Of a stretch of 64,000 bases of DNA, positions 17,219 to 24,729 are shown one piece after another. The notes beneath the pieces are model-generated. The model did no database searches, had not been told where the DNA came from, and worked only from the letters and a program-made list of their open reading frames with translations. Made by a program: the position numbers and the translations under genes. Source of the stretch: JAUPKT01 sp964427855. GTDB taxonomy: Bacteria; Desulfobacterota; Desulfomonilia; Desulfomonilales; Desulfomonilaceae. The DNA is taken from the NCBI GenBank assembly GCA_964427855.1, contig CAYRVH010000002.1, forward strand, positions 1 to 64,000, written 5' to 3'. The stretch's first letter is position 1. Each line of letters opens with the position of its first letter.

Positions 17219-17516
17219 ATTTCTTTTTTGAGAACAGCGCCTCAAGTTTCGCTCTTGCCTCGTCAGCCTTCTTTTTGGAGTTCTCTGCACGTGCGTCGCT
17301 TGTCGGGGTAAAATACTCGCAGAAATTCCGTCGATCCTTTACACTCACCCTTTCCGCAAGCGGCTCGCGACATTGATTTGAGTGCGAGGGACTGAATTCA
17401 GCGCAATTAAGACAGCAATAAAGGTCTGATCCGCAGAACGGACAGGTGTCGTTTCGGAAAATCTTTTCTGCGAATTCTACGATTTCTCCACAATGGTGAC
17501 ATCGCACTTTTTTCAT
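17217..17516 (-). CDS. Small zinc-ribbon protein, 99 aa
   Basis: The protein begins MKKVRCHHCGEIVEF and continues with TCPFCGS and LYCCLNCAEFSP plus a later CREP and FCEYF, so at least two zinc sites are likely. The last third is a charged helix (SKKKADEARAKLEALFSKKK). It is probably a cytosolic nucleic-acid- or protein-binding ribbon; the family is not recognised with certainty. The ATG follows a weak GAGAGG-type site. It ends next to the bidirectional-looking hairpin at 17174-17213. Confidence 0.75.
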   Translation of the reverse strand: MKKVRCHHCGEIVEFAEKIFRNDTCPFCGSDLYCCLNCAEFSPSHSNQCREPLAERVSVKDRRNFCEYFTPTSDARAENSKKKADEARAKLEALFSKKK

Positions 17517-17785
17517 TGCGAACCTCTCCAGGGTGATCTAACAACAGATGGAGGCGTGAGGCTTGTCTCGACACTGTCCTCTGCGCGCGACGCGCCGCCA
17601 CGGCTGCGATATTGCACGCATCGCCGGCAAAGCGGCTGGGCCGCGCCGGGTAGGAACGCCCACGCCGGCCGTCGAAGGAGCTTCGTGCCGCCTCTCGAGA
17701 CGCATCTGGCCCTGCGCGTTTATAACACAAGTTTTCTTTTGTGAGGCATTGTAAGGAAATTGTAAAGAGAAGGAGTCAACGCATC

Positions 17786-18205
17786 ATGAGCGAGGCATTT
17801 CTTTGCAGACTTCCGTCAGGGCAGGACCTCTTGTCTGCCTTGACGCGGGAATTCAAGAGCAGACGAATCGAGAAGGCTTCCTTCACGGTCATCGGCGCGG
17901 TGACCTGCGCTGCCATTGCCTTCTACGATCAAGTAAAGCGCCGCTATGACGTCAAAGAGTTCAAGGGCCATTACGAGATCGTTCAGTGTACCGGGAATGT
18001 GTCCTTGAAAGACGGGGAGACCTTTGTCCACGCGCATATCGTCCTCGCGGGAGCTGATTATCAGTGCTTCGGCGGACATCTAATGTCTGAAACCCTTGTA
18101 TATGCAGCCGAAATGAGCGCCCAGCCGCTGGCCGGCTCTGCGCCAATTCGGCAATATGATGAACAGACGGGGTTGTATCTGTGGCCGATGGAGCGACACA
18201 CGTGA
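17786..18205 (+). CDS. PPC/DUF296 domain protein
   Basis: A 139-residue protein of the plant-and-prokaryote-conserved (PPC, DUF296) family. Diagnostic parts are FLCRLPSGQDLLSAL at the start, ASFTVIGAVTCAAIAFYD, the YEIVQCTGNVSLKDGE segment and HAHIVLAGADYQCFGGHL, which contains the family His and Gly residues. Bacterial members form trimers; some regulate transcription or bind metal, but the role is generally unknown. The start MSEAF follows AGAAGGAG at good spacing, so the 15-residue longer frame is not used. Confidence 0.88.
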   Translation: MSEAFLCRLPSGQDLLSALTREFKSRRIEKASFTVIGAVTCAAIAFYDQVKRRYDVKEFKGHYEIVQCTGNVSLKDGETFVHAHIVLAGADYQCFGGHLMSETLVYAAEMSAQPLAGSAPIRQYDEQTGLYLWPMERHT

Positions 18206-18308
18206 ACCCCCGGGCCGCGTATTGACCAGGATATTCCCTAATAATGACAGGCGGTGGTGCATTCATGGAGTGATTGCGGGAGCTTGTCGCTTCTTGGCAT
18301 CTATAACC

Positions 18309-18458
18309 GTTCTCACAAGAAATCAAGGAGTTGGCCAACATCAGGTTATTATTCTCATGAAAAAGGGAATCCAAAAAGCTCACCACGGATCTCCACTTTC
18401 GTGAGAGTGACATAAGGAAGGCCCGTGCCCAATTCGTGATTCATTTCCAAAGCTCCTA
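18309..18458. repeat. Dispersed repeat family 1, copy B
   Basis: It lies in the 400-bp gap 18206-18603, which holds no gene. It shares with copies C and D an upstream block (TTCTCACAAGAAATC), a left arm (ATTCTCATGAAAAAGGGAATCC, 18351-18372), a right arm (CTCCACTTTCGTGAGAGTGAC) and a distal block (CCCAATTCGTGATTCATTTCC). The two arms are imperfect inverses of each other. Confidence 0.65.
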
Positions 18459-18603
18459 AAAAGGGCAAACTCTTGGCATTGACGCATTGATTCTGCGTGC
18501 GTAATACTAGGGAGGCTTGGCGTAAGAGCTCATCCTGCGCAAATTCCTTGTGGATTTTAGAGGTGTTATTCTTGCCTAAAAAAAGCGCACCTTCGGACAT
18601 GAC

Positions 18604-19530
18604 ATGCTAAGGGATGTCATCCTATTGATCGTCGTCTTCGGGTCCGCCGGAGGCGCGGTGATGTTCCCATGGACGGGGACGAACTTCCAGCCTTTTGTCA
18701 TGTACTTCATGATGATGCTCCTCTTCCTCGGCTTCACCAGAATCGATTTCAGGCAGCTTCTGGATGCCTCGAGGGCGACCATCTCCCGACTCGCGATCTT
18801 GGTGAGCACGAAGCTGATATTCCTGCCAGTGTTGCTTTTTGGGGCGACCTCTTGGTTCAACAAGGATTATGCCATACCGGTTCTCCTCTTATCGGGCATC
18901 TCCACCGGCGTCGTGGCGCCCTTCATGGCGGCTTTAGTGGCGGCAGACGCGGCAACTGTCGTCCGTATGGTAGTCGTCACCTCGGTGTTGGTTCCGGTCT
19001 CCTTGCCGTGCCTCGTGAAAATACTTGCCGGCGCTGAAATTTCCATTCCCCTGTGGCTCATGATGAAGACTCTTTGCTTTGTCATCTTTGCGCCGCTTTT
19101 TGCAGTCGTTCTTCTCAGAAGATATCTCCCCTTAGTAATAGACGGCATCAACAGGATCCATTTCCCGCTGTCTCTCTGCCTTTTTGCGGCCATCAACCTT
19201 GGGGTGTTCTCGAAGTACTCGAACTTCTTCTTTGACAGGTCCACGGACGTTGTCATCGTGCTGTTCGTGTCCTATGCGCTTGCCGCCATATACTGCGCAA
19301 CTGGATTCCTCTTGTTTCCGGGAGCCCCGCGGCCACAGAGGGTGGCGGCGAGCATCAGCCTGGCTTTGATGAATAACGTGCTCGTGGTCGTCTTTTCGTC
19401 GGAATTTTTTGAGCCATTGTCCCCGACGCTTGCAGCCATGTATCTTTTCCCGTTTTTTTCTCTCGTCACGCCATTAAGGCTCATGGGGCGCTCCTCTGAG
19501 CCGCGCACGGAAGTGCAGGGGACGCCATGA
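18604..19530 (+). CDS. BASS-type (bile acid:sodium symporter-like) membrane protein
   Basis: The 308 residues contain nine or ten hydrophobic helices and almost no soluble domain. The pattern VLLLSGISTGVVAPFMAALVAADAA resembles the Pro/Gly-broken crossing helices of the bile acid:sodium symporter (BASS/SBF) superfamily, and a second similar segment (ISLALMNNVLVVVFSS) comes late. It probably carries an organic anion with sodium across the inner membrane; the substrate is unknown. The ribosome-binding site is weak. The last bases overlap the apbE start (ATGA), so the two genes are coupled. Confidence 0.72.
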   Translation: MLRDVILLIVVFGSAGGAVMFPWTGTNFQPFVMYFMMMLLFLGFTRIDFRQLLDASRATISRLAILVSTKLIFLPVLLFGATSWFNKDYAIPVLLLSGISTGVVAPFMAALVAADAATVVRMVVVTSVLVPVSLPCLVKILAGAEISIPLWLMMKTLCFVIFAPLFAVVLLRRYLPLVIDGINRIHFPLSLCLFAAINLGVFSKYSNFFFDRSTDVVIVLFVSYALAAIYCATGFLLFPGAPRPQRVAASISLALMNNVLVVVFSSEFFEPLSPTLAAMYLFPFFSLVTPLRLMGRSSEPRTEVQGTP

Positions 19531-20537
19531 CGAAGGCAGTCAGGGTAAATCTTCTCGTCGCGTGGTGTGTAGGGCTTCTGCTCGCCACGGCGTGTAGAGA
19601 CGAAGGCCCCACGGGTTGCAGGGAATCCAAGTTCCTTATGGGCACACTCGTCACCGTAACCGTAAACGGCGACACAACTTCGGCAGTCAACTCATGCAAA
19701 GCGGTTTTGCATGAGATTGCGAGAATAGAGGACCTTGCCTCATTCCACAAGCCGTCGCCTCTCAACGACGTCAACGATGCTGCAGGGACCGCCCCCGTAG
19801 AGACTGATCCTGAACTTCGTGGCCTCATTGCTCTGAGTCTGACGCTCGCAAAGCAGACAAACGGGGCCTTTGACCCGACCATCGGCGCACTGACGCGACT
19901 GTGGAATTTCAGTGGGCCTGGCGAACCTCGCGTGCCAGCCCCCTCAGAGATTGAGCACGCATTAGCGTGCGTTGGCTGGAAGGACGTGCAAATAGACGAA
20001 ACACATGGGACGGTATTTTTGCCCCGCCGAGGGATGGCCTTGGACCTTGGTGGCCTGGTGAAAGCCTATGCCCTCGATCAAGCGCGAACTATTCTAAAAG
20101 AGCGTGGAGTCCGGTCTGCCTTGGTAGATATTGGCGGCGACATACTGGCGCTGGGACAAAAAGCCACAAGCAAAAAATGGCGCATTGGCGTAAAGGACCC
20201 GGCGAAACCGGCAGCGATTAGGGGAATTGTCGAACTGGCTGACCAATTCATTCTCACGTCTGGCGATTACGAACGTTTCTTGGAGCAAGGGGGAACACGC
20301 TATCACCACATTCTCGACCCTAAGACGGGGTATCCGGCGAGAGGAATTCGATCGGTTACGCTTGTCGCTAAAGACCCTTTGGCGACTGCGCCTGCCGGGG
20401 TATTTGTCATGGGGATCGCAAGGGGGATTTCTTTTTTGGAACAACTGCCCGATGTGTATGGCTGGCTCATAGACGATCAAGACGTAGTGCACGAGACGCC
20501 AAACGCCCGGGGATTATTTACGGACGCGACTCGATGA
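19527..20537 (+). CDS. apbE: FAD:protein FMN transferase (ApbE), lipoprotein form
   Basis: A 336-residue ApbE. A signal segment ends at a lipobox-like ATAC, giving a periplasmic anchored enzyme. Family motifs are FLMGTLVTVTV, GAFDPTIG, MALDLGGLVKAYALD, DIGGDILALG, LTSGDYERF and HHILDPKTGYPA, with the C-terminal metal region DPLATAPAGVFVMG. ApbE moves FMN from FAD onto Ser/Thr of exported electron-transfer proteins such as the Rnf or Nqr subunits. No flavoprotein target gene is next to it. The ATG overlaps the stop of the transporter gene. Confidence 0.92.
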   Translation: MTKAVRVNLLVAWCVGLLLATACRDEGPTGCRESKFLMGTLVTVTVNGDTTSAVNSCKAVLHEIARIEDLASFHKPSPLNDVNDAAGTAPVETDPELRGLIALSLTLAKQTNGAFDPTIGALTRLWNFSGPGEPRVPAPSEIEHALACVGWKDVQIDETHGTVFLPRRGMALDLGGLVKAYALDQARTILKERGVRSALVDIGGDILALGQKATSKKWRIGVKDPAKPAAIRGIVELADQFILTSGDYERFLEQGGTRYHHILDPKTGYPARGIRSVTLVAKDPLATAPAGVFVMGIARGISFLEQLPDVYGWLIDDQDVVHETPNARGLFTDATR

Positions 20538-20553
20538 ATAGCCTTTTTTGATC

Positions 20554-20582
20554 TTGATACCTGCGAACGAAACGGTTATAAT
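20554..20582 (+). promoter_or_regulatory. Sigma-70-type promoter
   Basis: TTGATA (20554-20559) and a perfect TATAAT (20577-20582) are separated by 17 bases. It lies about 40 bases before the GTG start of the small lipoprotein gene at 20625. Confidence 0.65.
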
Positions 20583-20624
20583 GCGTTTTGCAGCCAGGAT
20601 CAAGTTCACGACAACGGGTAAGAA

Positions 20625-20852
20625 GTGCGTAAGCTATTAATCATTGGACTAATTGCGATACTGCCTTTGGCGACAAGCGGATGCATAAGCTGCATCCCGC
20701 AGTATGCAGCGCCGCCTGAACCGCCGCCGTCAGCGTGTTATCCTACCGGCCATGATCCTTTTGTCCCCATGGACCATAACCCTACCATCATGAACCCATG
20801 GGATCTGTTCAGCTCCCTCGCAGGACCTTTGCTTTACGGGCCTCCTCGGTAG
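20625..20852 (+). CDS. Small Pro-rich lipoprotein, 75 aa
   Basis: It starts at GTG (residues read MRKLLIIGLIAILPL). The lipobox TSGC is near residue 20, followed at once by two more cysteines in CISCIP. The remaining 50 residues are Pro-, His- and Asn-rich without a recognisable fold. It is probably a small lipid-anchored envelope protein. The good promoter just upstream supports expression; the ribosome-binding site is weak (GGGTAAGAA). Confidence 0.62.
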   Translation: MRKLLIIGLIAILPLATSGCISCIPQYAAPPEPPPSACYPTGHDPFVPMDHNPTIMNPWDLFSSLAGPLLYGPPR

Positions 20853-20936
20853 CGCCCCTCGAGAGACTCCAAAACTCACCACCGCGATCGCCGCACGTCA
20901 GGGCAGCCGATATATCTGCCCCCGGCCTAGTCGTCT

Positions 20937-21518
20937 TTAATCCATGATCATAGCGCGTCTCGATTCGTGTAGGCTGCGGTATATCTCGACGTATCTCTTC
21001 ATGATTTTCTTGCGGATGTTCAATACCGCGTATGCATACCCTATGGCAGCGCGCGGATGGTCGCTATTGTACGCGCTTAAGGTGGGAATAATATGCTTAT
21101 AGAGACCGAGGTAATATTTGAAGACGCGGATCCCAATCTCCGCGTTCGTCTTCGGGTTCAAGAGCTCGGCATACTTGACGCCGAACTTTGACGCCCAAGA
21201 TGGCGCATGTACCTGAAACATGCCTCGACAGTTTTGATAGTTGATGACATTGACTTTGAAGCCACTCTCGATATAGGCAATCGCCATATAAAGCCACATG
21301 TCCCCCGCGGTGACGCTCCCAAAATGCTTGTTCGCCGCCTCTGCAATAGCGACTGAAATGGCCTCTGCGTCCTTCGTCTTCAAACGCCCTTCGGTCAATT
21401 CCGAGATGATTTGCGCGCATATCAGTAGCGCATCCGGATTATACCGCGGCGCCGCGCTCGCTGAACTGCTCGCGACAACGAGGTACAGCCCAAGCGCCAG
21501 TATGACGCCCCTAATCAT
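20937..21518 (-). CDS. Lytic transglycosylase-like protein (SLT domain)
   Basis: A 193-residue exported protein. After a signal peptide ending SASAAP comes a helical region and the transglycosylase core: YMAIAYIESGF with the likely catalytic Glu, then NCRGMFQVHAPSW and TLSAYNSDHPRA. These match the ES, GxxQ and AYNxG motifs of soluble lytic transglycosylases, with S-D-H in place of the usual glycine. It should cleave the MurNAc-GlcNAc bond of peptidoglycan in the periplasm. The start MIRG follows GGGAGGGT; a frame seven residues longer starts before that site. Confidence 0.82.
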   Translation of the reverse strand: MIRGVILALGLYLVVASSSASAAPRYNPDALLICAQIISELTEGRLKTKDAEAISVAIAEAANKHFGSVTAGDMWLYMAIAYIESGFKVNVINYQNCRGMFQVHAPSWASKFGVKYAELLNPKTNAEIGIRVFKYYLGLYKHIIPTLSAYNSDHPRAAIGYAYAVLNIRKKIMKRYVEIYRSLHESRRAMIMD

Positions 21519-21608
21519 ACACCCTCCCTTCAGATTCACAACTCCCTAGCCTGCTCTTAAAGTTTTGCCCTGCCCCATCCCCACATGATCAGAGTGGCTG
21601 TTATCGTC

Positions 21609-21962
21609 TCATTTTGCAGGCACGTCCGGTTTTTTTGGAGCCGGTATCTTTCCCGCCGTTGACGGCTTCTTGCCGAACGTCGTTCTTTCTACGTAGTTCA
21701 AAGGCTTCTCAATCGGTTTCATCACGACGTTGGTGCAGCCCTTGACGAGATCGAGGCACGGATTAAAAAAACCAAAGACCCTCTTGAGAACCCCGCTGAA
21801 CACATCCTCCGTGCGATCGAGAACTGTCACGCTCCCTTTGTACACCTTCCCTGGCAGCTTTTTCAGATAGTCGCCCGTGTCCTGGCCTCCAATAGCCAAC
21901 ACCGGCGATAAGCAAAGGCAGATCACGAGAACGCCTATCGCCATCCCGCTTGTTTTTTTCAT
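21609..21962 (-). CDS. Small exported protein, 117 aa
   Basis: A signal peptide (MKKTSGMAIGVLVICLCLSPVLAIG) leads a mature protein of about 92 residues. It includes amphipathic KLPGKVYKGSVTVLDRTEDVF, two Cys (NPCLDLVKGC) that could form a disulfide, and a Lys/Pro tail. No family is recognised. A GGAGGTCAACGG site precedes the chosen ATG. The longer frame upstream lacks both a site and a signal logic. It is transcribed in the same direction as the transglycosylase gene 90 bases downstream. Confidence 0.7.
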   Translation of the reverse strand: MKKTSGMAIGVLVICLCLSPVLAIGGQDTGDYLKKLPGKVYKGSVTVLDRTEDVFSGVLKRVFGFFNPCLDLVKGCTNVVMKPIEKPLNYVERTTFGKKPSTAGKIPAPKKPDVPAK

Positions 21963-22386
21963 TCCGTTGACCTCCAGATATAAATCTTCGTTATTATTGC
22001 AGATGAAGCCTGTTGTTGTCAATAACGAATATGAACAGGGGCTTTTTGATTCCCGCAAAGGGCGATCGACATTGTCGTTCCTCGAAAAAGCCGTGTGTGA
22101 AGGGTCGCTGCATCACGTCATGCGAATATCGACCCCGTGAGGCCACCTTTTCAAGGAATAGAGTCCCTCTGAGCTGTGGGCCGTAGAGCTCAAGGCCGCC
22201 GAAGGAATGTTTCTTCCCATAGCGAAGCTTTCGCCCACGACGAGTCGCAGGGATCCCTTTTTTCGGAAGAACTGGATATTTCGGGACAGTCCTCAATATT
22301 TTTTGGCGGTAGCTGATTTATGAAGTTGTGGAAGCAGGTTGTCCCTTTTTGGATGCTCGATCACATATTTTCGAATCCGGAACGCT

Positions 22387-22530
22387 TCCGAAAAGAAATC
22401 ACGAAATGGGCATATGTCAGATTGTCATTCCCATGAAAATGGGAAACCAGGAAACTCACTCAGGACAACCACTTTCGTGAAGACGACACGCGGGGACGCA
22501 GTCCCCATTCGTGATGAATTTGAAGAACTC
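22387..22530. repeat. Dispersed repeat family 1, copy C
   Basis: It lies in the 770-bp gap 21963-22734, which otherwise shows no gene. The copy has the upstream block CCGAAAAGAAATCACGAAATG, left arm GTCATTCCCATGAAAATGGG (22424-22443), right arm CACTTTCGTGAAGACGACA and distal block CCCCATTCGTGATGAATTTG. The order and spacing of the blocks match copies B and D. Confidence 0.68.
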
Positions 22531-22581
22531 TTACATGTACCGAGGGCGAGGTTATTTTTCTGTAAAGCATTGCAATTTTGC

Positions 22582-22610
22582 TTGACACTTTAGTGGCATT
22601 TTGATATGTT
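22582..22610 (+). promoter_or_regulatory. Sigma-70-type promoter of the glutamate-synthase-like gene
   Basis: A consensus TTGACA (22582-22587) and TATGTT (22605-22610) are separated by 17 bases, giving a leader of roughly 120 bases before the ATG at 22735. Confidence 0.55.
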
Positions 22611-22734
22611 TTTATGTTGCATGCCGTTTGCTGTCAGTTACACTCACCATCCCCACGCCGGCTAACACGACGCAGGGACGGCGCACACAGAACAAACGAC
22701 GAACCTCATAATTATAATGTCCCGGAGGAAATAC

Positions 22735-24300
22735 ATGTCTTTCAGCAAGCCAAACCGCAGCAGCGCGACCAAAACGAAAACCAGAGTTGAAACTGCGCCC
22801 ATCTCAGGTATTTGCGTAACATGTCTCGACGGCTGTCCCGGTCCGTGCGAGATCGGACGGTCAGCAATCAAAGGCCGCCAGACAATTTATCCACAACCCT
22901 ACGGGAAGATAACCGCAGGAGCCGACAAGGATTACCCCATAGACTTTTCACACTTCAACATCCAGGGTACCTGCGTCGGCGCCGTAGGCGTAGCCGCGGA
23001 TCCGGATCAGGCACTATTTCCAGCCGTAGATTGCACCACGAGACTGGGGGCCGACGGCTCACTGAAGCTTGATTTTCCTGTGTTTACGGGCGCGGTCGGT
23101 TCAACGTACATTGGTCGCATGAACTGGGAGGAGATGGCCGTCGGCGCAGCAATATCAGGCATTATGGTCATCGCCGGCGAAAATATATGCGGCATGGACA
23201 GGGACGCGGAATTCAAGAACGGTCGAATCGTCAAATCGCCTGAAATGGAGAGGCGAATCAACGTTTATCGGCGTTGGCACCAAGGATCAGGGGGCCTGAT
23301 AGTGCAAGCGAACGTGGAAGACACTAATTTAGGCGTTGCTGAATACGTCATTGAAAAGCTCGGTGTCGAAATATTCGAGTTAAAATGGGGCCAGGGGGCC
23401 AAAGACATCGGCGGCGAGGTACAGCTCACCACTCTGGAAAGGGCTATGCAACTCAAAGAGCGAGGCTACGTCGTTCTGCCGGATCCGACCACCTCGGCTG
23501 CCAGAAAGGCTTTTGAAAGCGGAGGCATATCCGAGTTTGAGCGCCATTCTCGCCTCGGCATGGTCACAGAAGATGGTTTTCACCAGCAAGTGGAGCACCT
23601 GCGGAAACTCGGCGCCAAGTACGTCACCCTCAAGACAGGGGCCTATCGGCCAGCCGATCTTGCGAGAGCCATCAAGTACGCCTCTGATGCCCGTATCGAC
23701 TTGCTGACCATTGACGGCGCAGGAGGGGGCACTGGTATGAGTCCTTGGCGCATGATGAACGAATGGGGCATCCCCACGGTCTATTTGGAGTGCTTGGCGT
23801 ATCAAATGTATGAAAAGCTCGCAGCGCGGGGGGCTTACTTGCCTCCTCTCGCCGTGGCAGGCGGTATTTCGCTGGAGGATCACATTTTCAAGGCTCTGGC
23901 CCTCGGGGCCCCCTACGTCAAGGCGATCTGCCTCGGCAGGGCGCTGATGACTGCGGCTATGGTGGGAAAGACAAATGGGAAATTGACAGCCGAAAAAATG
24001 GATCTCGAAGGAAAACCGGTTGAAGAGGGAATCATAGGACTTTTTGCAGTGGCCGCATTTCTGAAGGAAAGATTCGGAGACGATTTCATTAAATTGCCGG
24101 CAGGCGCCATTGGAGTGTACTCGTATGTTGACAGACTGAAACAGGGTCTCCAACAGCTTATGGCTGGCGCAAGAAAGTTCGCTCTCCCGTACATAGACAG
24201 GAATGACATCGTAAGCCTGACGCGAGAGGCTGCTGACATATCCGGCATACCATACGTCATGGAATGCGACCAAAAAGAGATCGATGCGATATTGGGTTGA
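22735..24300 (+). CDS. FMN-binding glutamate-synthase-domain protein
   Basis: A 521-residue stand-alone version of the glutamate synthase central/FMN domain (GltB domain 2 type). A four-Cys motif CVTCLDGCPGPC (Cys27, 30, 34, 38) near the N-terminus suggests an iron-sulfur cluster. The TIM barrel shows ELKWGQGAKDIGG, VTLKTGAYRPADLARA, LTIDGAGGGTGMSP and LAVAGGISLEDHIFKALALGA, which are the FMN-phosphate and glutamate-site loops. It lacks the amidotransferase domain, so ammonia or another amino donor would have to be supplied; archaea and anaerobes carry similar proteins. The ATG follows CGGAGGAA. The gene has its own promoter and terminator. True substrates are unproven. Confidence 0.88.
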   Translation: MSFSKPNRSSATKTKTRVETAPISGICVTCLDGCPGPCEIGRSAIKGRQTIYPQPYGKITAGADKDYPIDFSHFNIQGTCVGAVGVAADPDQALFPAVDCTTRLGADGSLKLDFPVFTGAVGSTYIGRMNWEEMAVGAAISGIMVIAGENICGMDRDAEFKNGRIVKSPEMERRINVYRRWHQGSGGLIVQANVEDTNLGVAEYVIEKLGVEIFELKWGQGAKDIGGEVQLTTLERAMQLKERGYVVLPDPTTSAARKAFESGGISEFERHSRLGMVTEDGFHQQVEHLRKLGAKYVTLKTGAYRPADLARAIKYASDARIDLLTIDGAGGGTGMSPWRMMNEWGIPTVYLECLAYQMYEKLAARGAYLPPLAVAGGISLEDHIFKALALGAPYVKAICLGRALMTAAMVGKTNGKLTAEKMDLEGKPVEEGIIGLFAVAAFLKERFGDDFIKLPAGAIGVYSYVDRLKQGLQQLMAGARKFALPYIDRNDIVSLTREAADISGIPYVMECDQKEIDAILG

Positions 24301-24376
24301 CGTAAACGCAAGCTAACCAAAGAAGCCAAGTAATTGAAACGCCACTCATCTCTCGAGGGTTCCCACAGCGTTTGTG

Positions 24377-24428
24377 ATGGGGATCTTCCGACTCGTCATA
24401 AGGAGTCGGACGATCCCCATGTTCTTTC
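24377..24428 (+). terminator. Terminator-like stem-loop
   Basis: A long near-perfect stem, ATGGGGATC then TCCGACTC, pairs with GAGTCGGA then GATCCCCAT (24377-24420), and GTTCTTTC follows. It lies 76 bases past the stop of the glutamate-synthase-like gene. The T-run is interrupted. Confidence 0.65.
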
Positions 24429-24434
24429 ATAGAG

Positions 24435-24587
24435 CCATTCTCAAAAGAAATCGCGAAATGCGCACACGACACATTGTCATTGTCATGAAAATGGGAATCC
24501 AGGAAACCCAGCATGAATCCCACCTTTCGTGAGGATGACGCCGTGAGGGGACGCGCGTGCAATTAATGATTAATTTCGAGAACTCCT
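24435..24587. repeat. Dispersed repeat family 1, copy D (best preserved)
   Basis: Left arm GTCATTGTCATGAAAATGGG plus AATCC (24476-24500) is an imperfect inverse of right arm GAATCCCACCTTTCGTGAGG plus ATGAC (24515-24539). Flanking blocks shared with copies B and C are TTCTCAAAAGAAATCGCGAA upstream and TTAATGATTAATTTCGAG downstream. The mismatches between arms are mostly transitions that keep G-U pairing possible, as in a transcribed hairpin or a MITE/REP-type element. The surrounding gap 24301-24729 has no gene. Confidence 0.72.
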
Positions 24588-24729
24588 CCACCCCCGTTTG
24601 AAAGCCCTGGTGAATTCGGTGAAGCGTCCCTTATTTCAACAACAATGGAACATTGGCGTGCACGTCTGCTTTTGAAAAAGGCGTTCAGAACAAGGGCAGT
24701 TCCACAATGATTGAGATCCCAGGGGGTAT

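Noticed and set aside
23380..24273. 297-residue minus-strand frame
   Set aside because: Antisense to the glutamate-synthase-like gene; no family motif.
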